This document shows, piece by piece, positions 20,984 to 30,246 of a stretch of DNA of 64,000 nucleotides. A program made the position numbers and the translations under genes. The DNA is from Candidatus Synoicihabitans palmerolidicus (GTDB lineage: Bacteria; Verrucomicrobiota; Verrucomicrobiia; Opitutales; Opitutaceae), in contig JAGGDC010000001.1 in assembly GCA_020809425.1 (NCBI GenBank), positions 1,364,001-1,428,000 on the forward strand, in the 5' to 3' direction. Positions within the stretch are counted from its first letter, which is position 1. Every line of letters starts with the position of its first letter. Under the pieces are notes generated by a model. The model saw nothing but the letters and a program-made list of their open reading frames with translations. It did not search any database and was not told the DNA's origin.

Positions 20984-22564
20984 ATGACACAGGTTGCCAC
21001 ATCCCGCGCCGCTTCGCTCGACGCCGACTTTTACCAGTCCGCTGATGCATTCTTCGCCGCCAATCGTCCGGTCGGACTCACGTTCGACGACGTGACTCTC
21101 GCCACGCTCTACTCTGACATCCTGCCCAAGGACGCCGATACCGGCACGTCGTTGTCGGACCAGGTGAACCTCTCCATTCCGATCATTTCCTCGGATATGG
21201 ACACCGTGACCGAGTCCCGCATGGCCATCGCCATGGCCCTCAATGGTGGCCTAGGACTCATCCACTACAACATGCCGTCTCGTGAGCAGATCAAGGAAGT
21301 GGCTCGCGTCAAACGCCACATCCACGGGCTCATCCAGGATCCGATCACGGTTCGACCGGACCAACACGTCGATGACGTGCTCGATCTGATCGAAGCCAAA
21401 AATTACGAGTTCCGCACTTTCCCCGTGGTCGACTATTCCGGTGTCCTCGTAGGTCTGCTCTCCGGCAGCACCGTGCGGGAACGCTACCGCGCCAAAACCG
21501 TCGCCGAGGCCATGACCGCCCGCGCCGAGATCCACACCGTCTCCGAAGACGCCCTCAAGTCGGACCCCATCAAGGCCGCCGACGTCTTTTTTGCCGAACA
21601 CGTCGGAATCCATAAAATGCTCGTGGTCGACGGCGATAATCGTCTGCGCGGACTGGCGACTTTCTCCGACATCGATCGCATCACCACAGAGTCCAGTGCT
21701 CGCCGCCGCGCCGCCCGCGATAGCAAATTCCGTCTCATCATCGGCGCCGCTCTCGCCCCCGTGCGCAAAACCGACGGCTCCCTCGATCGCGATCACATTA
21801 TTGACCATGTGACCCAGCTCGTAAGCGAAGCCATCGATTGCGTGGCCGTCTCCACCGCCCACGGCCACACCGCCGGCGTCGGCGACATGGTCAAACTGGT
21901 TCGCTCCGCCTTCCCCGAACTCACCATCATTGCCGGCAATGTCACCAGCGGCGCCGGCGTCGGTTTCCTCGCCGATTGCGGCGCCGATGTTATAAAAGTC
22001 GGCCAAGGTCCGGGTTCCATCTGTACGACCCGCATCGTCGCCGGCGTCGGCATCCCTCAACTCACTGCCTTGCACGTGGCCAGCCACGGTGCCCGCGCCA
22101 AGGGTGTCAAAATTCTCGCCGACGGCGGAATTACCAAGAGTGGCGACATCGTCAAAGCCCTCACTTTGGCCGACTGCGTCATCCTAGGTGGCCTGCTCGC
22201 AGGCTGCCGCGAAGCCCCCGGCGAGATCATGGAGATCAACGGCAAAATCTATAAACAATATCGCGGTATGGGCTCCCTCGCCGCCATGAAGAACGGCTCA
22301 GCCGCCCGGTACGGTCACAGCAAGGACGACAAAACCCGCAAGATGACCGCCGAAGGCATCGAAGCGTTAAAAGAAGTCAGTGGCTCGCTCGACGACGTGC
22401 TCGGCACCCTCGTAGGCGGCCTCCAAAGCGGCATGGGCTACCTCGGAGCCAAAGACCTGCCCACCCTACAAAACAAGGCTCGTTACATCCGCGTCAGTCC
22501 CGCGGCTCAAAAAGAGTCCAGCCCCCACGACGTGATCGCGATCAAGGCCGGCCTCAAAGGCTGA
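20984..22564 (+). CDS. guaB: Inosine-5'-monophosphate dehydrogenase
   Basis: This 526-residue enzyme oxidises IMP to XMP, the committed step to GMP. The N-terminal barrel ([35 protein letters not shown]) is followed by two CBS domains (about residues 110-230). The catalytic loop GPGSICTTR has its Cys near residue 347. [17 protein letters not shown] and the IMP/flap elements ([10 protein letters not shown]) come next. The segment usually read as GSMFAGTEEAPGE is here [13 protein letters not shown], a mild divergence. Start at ATG 20984 (MTQVATSR); the longer in-frame extension begins in promoter-like AT-rich sequence. It is followed by the purA-like gene, so IMP branch-point enzymes lie side by side. 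Confidence 0.95.
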   Translation: MTQVATSRAASLDADFYQSADAFFAANRPVGLTFDDVTLATLYSDILPKDADTGTSLSDQVNLSIPIISSDMDTVTESRMAIAMALNGGLGLIHYNMPSREQIKEVARVKRHIHGLIQDPITVRPDQHVDDVLDLIEAKNYEFRTFPVVDYSGVLVGLLSGSTVRERYRAKTVAEAMTARAEIHTVSEDALKSDPIKAADVFFAEHVGIHKMLVVDGDNRLRGLATFSDIDRITTESSARRRAARDSKFRLIIGAALAPVRKTDGSLDRDHIIDHVTQLVSEAIDCVAVSTAHGHTAGVGDMVKLVRSAFPELTIIAGNVTSGAGVGFLADCGADVIKVGQGPGSICTTRIVAGVGIPQLTALHVASHGARAKGVKILADGGITKSGDIVKALTLADCVILGGLLAGCREAPGEIMEINGKIYKQYRGMGSLAAMKNGSAARYGHSKDDKTRKMTAEGIEALKEVSGSLDDVLGTLVGGLQSGMGYLGAKDLPTLQNKARYIRVSPAAQKESSPHDVIAIKAGLKG

Positions 22565-22739
22565 TCAACCCAGCTCGCTCGCCTCAGGCGCATCCTCCAC
22601 GTTCCGACCTCGACCCGGGTGACAATTTTGTGTCACCGTGCCAGCTTTGCCCGATGATTGGAGGTCTGCGTTCCTGCGCTGCCGCCTCCTACATTAGCCT
22701 TTCCATCCCTCTGCGTTTCAGTCTCTCCGCGTTTTCCCA

Positions 22740-24293
22740 ATGTCCCTGATTCCATTCTCCAGCCAAATTATTGCCGATGTGGGTATCTCCCTCGGCGATG
22801 AAGGCAAAGGTCGTCTCGTCCCCGAAGTCTGCGAAGAACTCGCCGGCACCCCGCATGCCGTTTCGACCGTGCTCAAGGTGAACGGGGGCGCCAATTCCGG
22901 CCACACTGCTGCCGGGGTCAAACTCAACCTGCTGCCGTCCGGCGTCGTCGAACGCGATATTGCGCACCTCGCCATCGGTTCCGGCGTCGTCGCCGATCCT
23001 CGCAAGATTTGGTGGGAGGCCGCGCCGCTGGAACACAAGGGCTACGCGGTCATTTCTCGCCTCGCCATCGATGAACGCACCATGGTGAGCGACCTCATCC
23101 ACCGCTTGCTCGACCTGGCCTGGGAACACTACCGCGAACACGTCCTTCTCGAAGAACCACGCGGCTCGACCGGCCGCGGCATCACCCCCGCCTACATGGA
23201 TGAAGTGGGCCAATGGCAGATCACCTACTCCTACTTCCTCGCCGGTCCCAATTTCTACGCCCGCAAAGTCGCCCAACGCGCCGACCGCGCCCTACGCACC
23301 ATCCAACATGTGTGCCAAGTCGACGCCGCCACCTTCGCCGGATGCTTTGATAAACTGTCCCTCGCCGAGGGTCGTGCCAACGAGGAGGCCATCAGCTTGG
23401 GCGTCCTTCCCGCCTCCGATTTCGATTTCACCATTTTCCGTGGAGAAACGCCTTTCTCCTTTAACGTCGACCGCCTGGTCGAAACCTACTGGGCCGCGGG
23501 CACCCGACTTGCGCCCCAGATCTGCGAAGTGCGCGAACTCATCCGCCGTGAACTCTCCGCCGGGAACACGATCCTCGGCGAATTCGGCCAAGCCTACTGG
23601 CTCGACAAACGTCACGGCTTTTCTCCCAACGTCACCGCTTCCCACACCTTCACTCCTGAAATCTTCGAAAGCGCCGGCGTCCCCGTGCAACCCGTCCACA
23701 CTTTCGGGGTCGCCAAAGCCTACGACACCAAGGTCGGCACCCACACGTTCCTCACCCAGATGGACGACGCCCACCCGCTGACCCAACTGCTCAAAAAACT
23801 CGAATTCGGCTCCACCACCGGACGCCAACGTATGGTCGGTTGGTTTGATGCCGTCGAAAAAGGCGACGCCCTGCGCTACGGTGGATTCCAAGACCTCATG
23901 ATCAATAAAACCGACGCCCTCACCCATCGCGGCGAGTGGAACGGAGAGTTGCTGATCTGCGTGGCATACCAGGACGCCTCCGGTCAACGCTACGCCCACG
24001 TGCCCCGCAACGAAGCCGTGCGCAAAACCCTCTCCCCCGTCTACATCCGCCACTCCGGCTGGACGGAAGACATCACAGGCGTCCGACACTTCGCCGACCT
24101 CCCGGCCAACGCCCAAGCCTACGTCGCCGCCATGGTAAAAACCACCCTCGACGTCGCCTACCAAGGCGGCGAATGGCCGGCCGATGAACGGCTCCCCAAC
24201 CTACGCTACCTCGGCGTCGGTCCCGAGCCCTCCCAGCTCATCAAAGACCTCCCGTCGACCGCGGAGTTGGTAGCGCTCGCAGCAGCCCGGTAA
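22740..24293 (+). CDS. purA: Adenylosuccinate synthetase, divergent long form
   Basis: This 517-residue protein joins IMP and Asp with GTP hydrolysis to form adenylosuccinate. The GTP/Mg loop GDEGKG is at residues 19-24 with its catalytic Asp. [11 protein letters not shown] replaces the usual [21 protein letters not shown] replaces TKRGIGPAYEDK, and [13 protein letters not shown] matches the IMP/Asp-binding STTGRPRR-GWFD block. The usual KLDVL is KTDAL. It is 80-90 residues longer than canonical PurA, with extra sequence in the middle and a divergent C-terminus. The catalytic Asp is kept, unlike phage PurZ enzymes. The frame is intact and it lies 175 bp behind guaB. I infer the normal AMP-branch function, but specificity is less certain than the family. 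Confidence 0.8.
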   Translation: MSLIPFSSQIIADVGISLGDEGKGRLVPEVCEELAGTPHAVSTVLKVNGGANSGHTAAGVKLNLLPSGVVERDIAHLAIGSGVVADPRKIWWEAAPLEHKGYAVISRLAIDERTMVSDLIHRLLDLAWEHYREHVLLEEPRGSTGRGITPAYMDEVGQWQITYSYFLAGPNFYARKVAQRADRALRTIQHVCQVDAATFAGCFDKLSLAEGRANEEAISLGVLPASDFDFTIFRGETPFSFNVDRLVETYWAAGTRLAPQICEVRELIRRELSAGNTILGEFGQAYWLDKRHGFSPNVTASHTFTPEIFESAGVPVQPVHTFGVAKAYDTKVGTHTFLTQMDDAHPLTQLLKKLEFGSTTGRQRMVGWFDAVEKGDALRYGGFQDLMINKTDALTHRGEWNGELLICVAYQDASGQRYAHVPRNEAVRKTLSPVYIRHSGWTEDITGVRHFADLPANAQAYVAAMVKTTLDVAYQGGEWPADERLPNLRYLGVGPEPSQLIKDLPSTAELVALAAAR

Positions 24294-24512
24294 GCCCGAG
24301 CCCATAGGCAGCCGCGTCCCCAACGCGCCACGCAAAGGTCTTCATCCACACACGCAGCCCTATCTCGCCCAATTGTAGGGACTTCCCTTCACGGAAGCCC
24401 GCCCCCTGCCCCTCAGCAGCGCCTTCGCCGCGCCCTCTCTCCGTCTACCGATCGCGCCTCCCCCACGGCGCCGAGGGCTCCCTTCGCCTCTCCGTTCTAA
24501 TCCGGTAAAACA

Positions 24513-24545
24513 AAACGGCGCCCTGCCGAAAGCAGGACGCCGTTG
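24513..24545 (-). terminator. Rho-independent terminator of rpsA
   Basis: On the minus strand a GC-rich stem of about 13 pairs with one mismatch (AACGGCGTCCTGC against GCAGGGCGCCGTT) is followed by TTGTTTT. It lies about 28 bp past the rpsA stop, where termination is expected. The region between it and purA (24294-24512) shows nothing else. Confidence 0.85.
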
Positions 24546-24573
24546 AAAACTTACGTTAACGAATTGAACTCGC

Positions 24574-26241
24574 TTATTCCTTGCCGACTGCGTCGTCGAG
24601 GATGTCGCCGAGATTCATCATATCGCCACTGGTGTCACGGCTGAGGGCGTCGAAGGACGTGGCCTCAGCAGCCAACTCGTCTTCCGAGTAGTTCGCGGCC
24701 TTGATCGACAGACCCAAGCGGCGCTCTTCGCAGTCGATCTTGATGACGCGGGCAGATACTTCTTCGCCGGCCTTCAACACGTCCTTCACCTTGTCGATGC
24801 GGTCCTCGCTGATTTGCGAGATGTGCACCAGACCGTCGATACCATCCGACATTTCGATGAACGCGCCGAAGGAGGTGAGCTTGGTGACGGTGCCATTGAC
24901 CACGTCGCCGATCTTGAAGTGAGCGTCGATGTCGCTCCACGGATCGGTGGCGAGTTGCTTCATACCGAGGCTGATACGCTGCTGTTGCACGTCGACGTCG
25001 AGCACGATCGCATCCACTTCGTCGCCCTTCTTGAGGACTTCGGACGGATGGTTGACCTTGCGGGTCCAGCTCATGTCGGAAACGTGCACCATACCGTCGA
25101 TACCCTCTTCGAGTTCGATGAAGGCACCGTAGGTGGTCATATTGCGCACCTTGCCATGGACGCGCGCGCCCACTGGGTAGTTGTGGCGAACCATATCCCA
25201 CGGATTCGGCTCGAGCTGACGCAGGCCGAGGGAGATCTTTTGCTCGTCCTTCTGGATGCCCAAAACAACGGCTTCGAGTTCCTGACCGACGCGGAGGAGC
25301 TCGGAAGGCTTGGAGATGCGCTTCGTCCAGGACATCTCGGTGATGTGCACCAGACCCTCGACGCCCGGCTCGATCTCGATGAACGCGCCATAAGGGACGA
25401 GGTTGACGACCTTGCCGTGGATCTTGGAGCTAACCGGGAACTTCTTGTCGATCTCGTCCCAAGGGTTGGTGGTGGTCTGCTTGAGACCGAGCGAAACACG
25501 CTCTTTCTCACGATTCACTTCGATGATCATGATCTCGATCTCTTCACCCTGACGGAGCATTTCGCTCGGATGAGAAATACGACCCCAGCTCATGTCGGTG
25601 ATGTGCAGCAGGCCGTCCATGCCGTCGAGGTCGATGAACGCACCAAAGTCGGTGATGTTCTTTACGATACCCTTGCGGACTTGACTCGGTTTGATCGACT
25701 CGAGGAGCTCGCGACGCTTGTTGGCGCGTTGCTCTTCGATGAGTTCGCGGCGGGAGAGAACGATGTTCTTCCGCTCGAGATTGATTTTCAGAACCTTGAA
25801 ATCGTAGGTCTGGCCCACGTATTGATCGAGGTTCTTCGGCGGCTGCACGTCGATGTGCGAAGCCGGCAGGAAGGCGTCGACGCCGATCGAAACGATCAGG
25901 CCTCCCTTGACCTTGGAGCGCACGCGCCCGGAAGCGATGGTGCCCTCAGGGAACTTGGTAAGAATGTTCTCCCAATTCTTCTTCTGCTGAGCCTTGTCGA
26001 AGGAAACGACCGGGTGGCCACTCTTGTCCTCTACCTTTTCGATCAAAACTTCGATTGGGGAACCGACCTGCAGATCGCCGAGGTCGATGAACTCGTGCGC
26101 TGGCACGACCCCCTCGGATTTGCCACCGATGTCGACGATTACTTCGTTCTGACGGATTTCGGTGATGATAGCCTCTACAATCGCACCTTCGTTCAGAGAG
26201 AAGTTGGACTCCGCTAGGAGTTCTTCCATTATGGAACTCAT
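24574..26241 (-). CDS. rpsA: 30S ribosomal protein S1
   Basis: This 555-residue protein has six S1 RNA-binding repeats, the full bacterial number. Repeats 3-6 show the family phrases DFGAFIDLDGMDGLLHITD, PYGAFIEIEPGVEGLVHIT, TYGAFIELEEGIDGMVH and SFGAFIEMSDGIDGLVHIS, each followed by an SLGLKQ-like tail. It holds mRNA on the ribosome and is essential in most Gram-negatives. ATG 26241 (MSSIMEELL) is preferred, with ATG 26229 possible. Further upstream the in-frame sequence is basic and non-conserved. A very long open frame on the opposite strand is a coding shadow. The frame is clean through 1.67 kb. Confidence 0.96.
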   Translation of the reverse strand: MSSIMEELLAESNFSLNEGAIVEAIITEIRQNEVIVDIGGKSEGVVPAHEFIDLGDLQVGSPIEVLIEKVEDKSGHPVVSFDKAQQKKNWENILTKFPEGTIASGRVRSKVKGGLIVSIGVDAFLPASHIDVQPPKNLDQYVGQTYDFKVLKINLERKNIVLSRRELIEEQRANKRRELLESIKPSQVRKGIVKNITDFGAFIDLDGMDGLLHITDMSWGRISHPSEMLRQGEEIEIMIIEVNREKERVSLGLKQTTTNPWDEIDKKFPVSSKIHGKVVNLVPYGAFIEIEPGVEGLVHITEMSWTKRISKPSELLRVGQELEAVVLGIQKDEQKISLGLRQLEPNPWDMVRHNYPVGARVHGKVRNMTTYGAFIELEEGIDGMVHVSDMSWTRKVNHPSEVLKKGDEVDAIVLDVDVQQQRISLGMKQLATDPWSDIDAHFKIGDVVNGTVTKLTSFGAFIEMSDGIDGLVHISQISEDRIDKVKDVLKAGEEVSARVIKIDCEERRLGLSIKAANYSEDELAAEATSFDALSRDTSGDMMNLGDILDDAVGKE

Positions 26242-26480
26242 ATGATGAGAAGCGATATTGCGCGACCTGCTCCGAGGCGTTGGAAAACCGCGTTGCTCTG
26301 GAGAAACCAGAGCGTGGGTTGATGGTTTTAACTGACACAATGAAGATCGATGGGAGCACCGCGGCGGGACATCGATAGACCAAAGGAACAGCCGCGAACG
26401 GTCAGAATCGACAACTCCCCCCGGAGCGCAAGCGGTAAATCGCGCCTAAACGCCTCACCATGAAGATCAGCCCCCCGAGT

Positions 26481-26501
26481 TTGTAACGTAATACGTTACA
26501 A
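26481..26501. promoter_or_regulatory. Perfect 21-bp palindrome upstream of rpsA
   Basis: Arms TTGTAACGTA and TACGTTACAA surround a single A, a perfect dyad of 10+1+10 about 240 bp upstream of rpsA. It also lies just past the stop of the cupredoxin remnant on the same strand. The symmetry and AT/GC mix resemble a dimeric repressor or activator operator. It is not followed by a U-tract, so it is not a typical terminator. The regulator is unknown. Confidence 0.45.
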
Positions 26502-26540
26502 CCCTCCGTCTCCATGCCGCCCTTTACCTTACGCCTATCT

Positions 26541-26633
26541 TTACGGAACCACTCTCAAGATCCCCTTCATCACTTGCGCGTGACCGGGGAAAGAGCAGAT
26601 AAAATCATATATCTCCAAGCTCCGAAGGCGCCC
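26541..26633 (-). pseudogene. C-terminal end of an azurin/plastocyanin-like cupredoxin, cut by ISAs1
   Basis: Reading from the ISAs1 end, the frame gives EIYDFICSFPGHAQVMKGI and then LRVVP-stop. This is the type-1 copper site end of azurin/auracyanin-like domains, with Cys, His and Met ligands in C-x4-H-x4-M spacing. These periplasmic proteins carry electrons and occur as domains of PVC membrane proteins. The rest of the gene is not found beyond the far end of the IS at 28555. The element therefore marks a deletion. Confidence 0.7.
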
Positions 26634-28554
26634 CATGGTCTTTTGTTTTAGGAATGGGAACGGATGGCGCGCAGGAAGATATGCGTGGAATGTTGGCAAG
26701 ATTCGAAGACGTGCGGCAGGGGCCGCTCGGGCCAGTGCTGGGCGCAGACGCGCAGCAGGACGCTGCGCAAGAGGGCGAGGTTGGCCAGGGCGTTGACGTT
26801 GCGGGTACGCGAGTGGTCTTCGCGCCAGCAGGCGTCGCGGCGCCAGTGGTTGCGGATCTCCACTCCGCCCCAGTGCCCGCGGATCAAGGCGAGCATTTGC
26901 GCAGGGCTGCGTTCTGCGGGTGCAGGCTGCGGGCGTAGGCGCGTTGCTCGCAACTTTCGGGGAGGTCGCGTTTTCGCACCGTGGTTTTGTCCACGAGCAC
27001 CAGGCTGCGCAGCCCGGGGTAGTCGGCTTGCGAGGGCGTGGCCACCACCACGGACACCCGCCAGGTGGTCACGCGGCCCCGACTCGGATCGGTCAGCTCA
27101 AAAAAGGGGGTGGAACGGTCCGGGCGCGCTGGACCAGCGCGCTCAGCTGGGGTTGGTTGCCTTTGATCTGGGGCACATACTCGCTGCCTTTTCCCACGAT
27201 GGTGCGGGCCTGCTCGCGGGTGGCGTGCAAGGCGTCGCCGGTGTGACGATCTGCTCGTCCAACGACGCGGCGGCCAACACCTCACCGGCGCGGGCCTGTT
27301 CACTGCGCGGGGTGTTTTCCTTTTGATCGACGATGGCCAGGGCGACCGGCGCACCGGTGTCGGCCTCGACCAGGCTGAGCACCCCGACCGCGTCGCGGAT
27401 AAACTTTCCGTCCAGGGCGAGCGCTCCGGGCAGGGCACCGGCGTGGGCTGTGAGCCAGCGGTTGTGAGGGCCTGGGCAAAGGCCTCCGGATCGAGCCGGG
27501 TGAGCACGTCGTAAAACACGCTGTAACTGGGGGCCAGGCGGACCTTTGTGCCGGCCTCACGGGGCAGGGCCAGGGCGAAGCGCTGGTCTTGGTCGAGCAG
27601 GTTGGCCATACGAGCGATCGACGCGATGTCGCGCCGGCCGGCCAGCAGCGCGAGCGCCACGAGGCCAAGAACCGGACCGATCTTGAAGCTGAAGCGGGTG
27701 TTTTTGGCGCGCGGATCGGGCACGCCGCACCGGGCCTCCAACAGAGAGGGCAACTGGCCGTTTTTGAGCGGCAGGGTGCCGGTGGGCGCGCGGCGCAGTC
27801 CCGCCCAGCAGTCCTCGGGCAAAGCGGGGTCGGGGGCGCTCAGCAGGGCCTTGGCCGAGGGGTGCAGGGGCCGCAGCAGCCACAGGTGCTTGGGTTTGCC
27901 GTGCTCGCGGTAAAAGTCGCCTCGGTGCCGTTCGTAACCCTGGCTGGTCCCGACCGGCTCCCACGCGGAGGCCTTGTAGCACGTGCCTTGGTAGGCCTCC
28001 GGATCGGTGAAGGTCTCGGCTAGCAGCGGCCGATAGCCGAAGCGTTCCTGCCAATGGCCCGGCAACGTGCGCACCGCCGCCGCGAGCACCTGGGAGGCGA
28101 AATTAGGCTCCTCGCCGCGCTTGGTGAGCAGTAGAAAGCGGCGGTTTTGCACCACCAGGGAAAGCCGCTCGACCCGGCGGGTCGCATCCCAGCCCACCCA
28201 CCGGTCCCGGTCCTGGAGCGCGTAGCAGGCCGGACCCCACGCCAGCAGCGCCACACCGCCCGCCCCCCTCTTTCGACAATCTGGCGCAGGTAATCGCCCA
28301 CCGGATGCCCGGATCCCAAGTAGTGCCGCTCGTGCAGCTGCGCGTCGAACCATTCCTGCTCGGCCGCAGTGGCCATGCGCACCTCCACGTTTCGATCCCA
28401 GTGCTTCTGCTCCGGGGTTGCGTTCGTCGCTTCCCTTTCCGTTTCACCTTTAGATTTCATCTCACTGAAACAGATCGAAAATCGGCCAAATGGTTTAGCT
28501 CAAAGTTACACCGCTGACCTTCAATCACTTCACCCGTCACGGGAAAAGACCATG
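26634..28554 (-). mobile_element. ISAs1-type insertion sequence, copy A (1.92 kb)
   Basis: Both ends carry CATGGTCTTTT as inverted repeat (start at 26634, reversed ending at 28554). The interior is almost filled by one transposase region on the minus strand. No target duplication is obvious: the left flank is GGCGCCCC and the right flank GGCCAATC. A 5'-truncated second copy with the same left end lies at 44809-45700 in the same orientation. The element interrupts a cupredoxin gene. Confidence 0.85.
26648..28460 (-). pseudogene. Transposase with N-terminal DUF4338 (DruA-like) domain and C-terminal ISAs1 DDE domain, frameshifted
   Basis: From ATG 28460 the protein opens with a DUF4338-like domain: FDAQLHERHYLGSGHPVG, ALQDRDRWVGWDATRR, VQNRRFLLL, ASQVLAAAVRTLPGHW and the Thr-rich YQGTCYKASAWEPVGTS. 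A middle region of about 100 residues follows. The C-terminal half is an ISAs1/H-repeat-type DDE transposase (GALALDGKFIRDA, VALAIVDQKENTPRSEQ, GHWGGVEIRNHWRRDACWR, then NALANLALLRSV). Frame changes occur near 28265, 27460, 27170 and 26950. DUF4338 is best known from the DruA subunit of Druantia defence, but here it lies inside a transposable element. The C-terminal blocks are repeated almost exactly in copy B. Confidence 0.75.
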
Positions 28555-28643
28555 GGCCAATCATACCCGATTAGCCCCTTCGACTTGACCTATTTTAATT
28601 CGAATTCTTGGATACGTAATTGCTGTTCGGCGGCGTCAAGCGG

Positions 28644-29661
28644 CTAGTGCACAGGTTTTTGTATAATAGCATGAAAGACTTCAGCGGGAGACTGTCCGTC
28701 GAGCCCGATGCGAGGGAGATTATTGAGTAGCCACTCCGCTTTGGCGATTTGGCCTTTGGTGACGGTGTTAAAGTCGATGCCTTTAGGGAAGTATTCCCGG
28801 ATCAGACCGTTGATATTCGCGACCGCACCGCGCTGCCAAGGGCTGTGTGGATTGCAGCAGTAGACCGCCACTTTTGTGGCAAGGGAGAAGGCGGCATGTT
28901 GGGCCATTTCGCGGCCGTTGTCGTAGGTGAGGGTCTTGCGCAGGTGGGCGGGCAGGCGTTTGAAGGCCCGGATGAGAGCGCGGGCGACGCTGATCGCGTC
29001 TTTGGCGCCGCCCAACGGGACGATCATCACGTAGCGGGAGACCCGTTCGGTGACGACCAAAATGGCGGTGCGATTGCCCGCACCCATGACCAAGTCGGCC
29101 TCCCAGTGTCCGGGCACCTCCCGGCGCTCCACCTCAACGGGTCGCTCGCCGATATTGATCGCGCCCGGCAACTGGCCCGAGAGCTTGCCCTTGGCGCGGG
29201 GGGCAGGACTGCGCCGGGGCTTCTTGCGCCGCAAATAAGCGATCAACTCCTTCTTAACCGAGCCTTTGGAGTGGACGTAGATGAAGTCGTAGATGGTTTC
29301 GTGGCTCACGCGTCGGGTCAGATCAAGGCCATGACGTCGTCTCAAGGCGACTTCGATTTGCTTGGGCGTAGCGCCGGTGGCAAACAGGGCCAGCACCTCG
29401 TCGCGCAAGGCGGGCGTGTCGGCGACTTTGTTGCGCACGGCGCACTTGGGCCGACGGCAAGTACGAGTTTGCGCATCCATGCCGCTGTAGCTGTTGCGCC
29501 CGCCGTTGCGGGTGATCTCGCGATTGACCACTGAGGCGTTGCGGCCGAGGGCGGCGGCAAGCTGAGCGCCGCTTTTGCCCTGGGCCCTGGGCCAAACCGG
29601 CATGAATCGCCTCGCGTTCCTTGGTGGTGATGCGCCGTTGTATTTTTGCCACCACTCCCAA
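28644..29661 (-). pseudogene. IS30 family transposase, single frameshift by 7-bp duplication
   Basis: The N-terminal helix-turn-helix starts at about 29655 (VVAKIQRRITTKEREAIHAG). At 29577-29592 the heptamer CCCAGGG is present twice, once more than in copy B. This shifts the frame before KSGAQLAAALGRNASVVN. The remaining 300 residues are one open frame with the DDE domain: EVPGHWEADLVMGAGNRTAI (Asp), LTYDNGREMAQHAAF (Asp) and HSPWQRGAVANINGLIREY (second-half block with its acidic residue). It ends at 28644. Removal of one heptamer would restore a full-length IS30 transposase. Confidence 0.85.
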
Positions 29662-29701
29662 TCCTCCGCCCTGCGCCCACGACGCCAGCGCGGAGTTTTT
29701 C

Positions 29702-29748
29702 CCAGAGAGAGGATGCCCGGCCCGCCAAGCCGGGCATCCTCTCTCTGG
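29702..29748. repeat. 20-bp perfect hairpin in the leader of IS30 copy A
   Basis: Arms 29702-29721 and 29729-29748 pair perfectly around a 7-nt loop. The outer part is CCAGAGAGAGGA/TCCTCTCTCTGG. It lies about 45 bp upstream of the transposase start. The same hairpin is present in copy B with a partly different but still perfectly paired inner stem. Confidence 0.85.
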
Positions 29749-29907
29749 CTTGTGTATAGCTGCTCACCGCTCCCTTCCTGCAGCCTACCGCAACCTCAAT
29801 CCCGCCAATCATTCAATCCCAATCTCAAACGTATAGTATTCATGATAGGGCATTAGGAAAAAGGGAACCACTCCCTCTCAGCCTGTGCACTCAGTGTTGG
29901 ACTGCGG

Positions 29908-30075
29908 CAAGTATTCCCTAAAGGCATCGACTTTAACACCGTCACCAAAGGCCAAATCGCCAAAGCGGAGTGGCTACTCAATAATCTCCCTCGCATCGGG
30001 CTCGACGGACAGTCTCCCGCTGAAGTCTTTCATGCTATTATACAAAAAACTGTGCACTAGCCGCTTGACGCCGCC
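29908..30075 (+). mobile_element. 3'-terminal fragment of IS30, inverted against copy A
   Basis: About 165 bp matching the last 165 bp of the IS30 (compare 55268-55436) follow copy A directly in the opposite orientation. The tail is GCACTAGCCGCTTGACGCC. It starts at the codons for EYFPKGID, so only the end of the transposase and the terminal repeat survive. The downstream 170 bp to queA show no gene. Confidence 0.85.
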
Positions 30076-30246
30076 ATTCTTCACCCTGAAAATCAACATG
30101 GAGAATCCAGCGGCAGTGCTTTCAATTGCTACGCTCTGGCCGCGGGGTCTCAAGTGCTTCAACTTCCCTAATCGGGTCCATCTCTCCAGCTCCGTTTCGA
30201 CAAAAGAGCGTGCGCGCCGGCCCGGTAGTGTGGTTGGAGTAGTGGC

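Larger units (their letters stand above)
28629..29907 (-). mobile_element. IS30-family insertion sequence, copy A (about 1.28 kb)
   Basis: The 3' end at 28629 reads inward GGCGGCGTCAAGCGGCTAGTG, and the 5' end near 29907 shows the related TCCAACACTGAGTGCACAG in reverse; both share GAGTGCACAG or TAGTGCACAG. The transposase is on the minus strand. The leader before it contains a long hairpin (29702-29748). A second, inverted piece of the same IS abuts its 5' end. Copy B lies at 54258-55436 in the opposite orientation. Confidence 0.85.

Noticed and set aside
22740..24293. PurZ-type synthetase for 2-aminoadenine DNA
   Set aside because: The catalytic Asp in GDEGKG is retained, length and context differ from phage PurZ, and no phage genes or DatZ/MazZ partners are present.
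24814..26217. 467-codon plus-strand open frame opposite rpsA
   Set aside because: It is the codon-bias shadow of rpsA: no domain, no sensible start context, and it lies wholly within the S1 gene. The same holds for long frames opposite guaB (21251-22087) and purA (23292-24164).
26648..28460. A working Druantia defence system
   Set aside because: Only a DUF4338-like domain inside a transposase is present. There is no DruB-E or large helicase nearby, and the gene is frameshifted.
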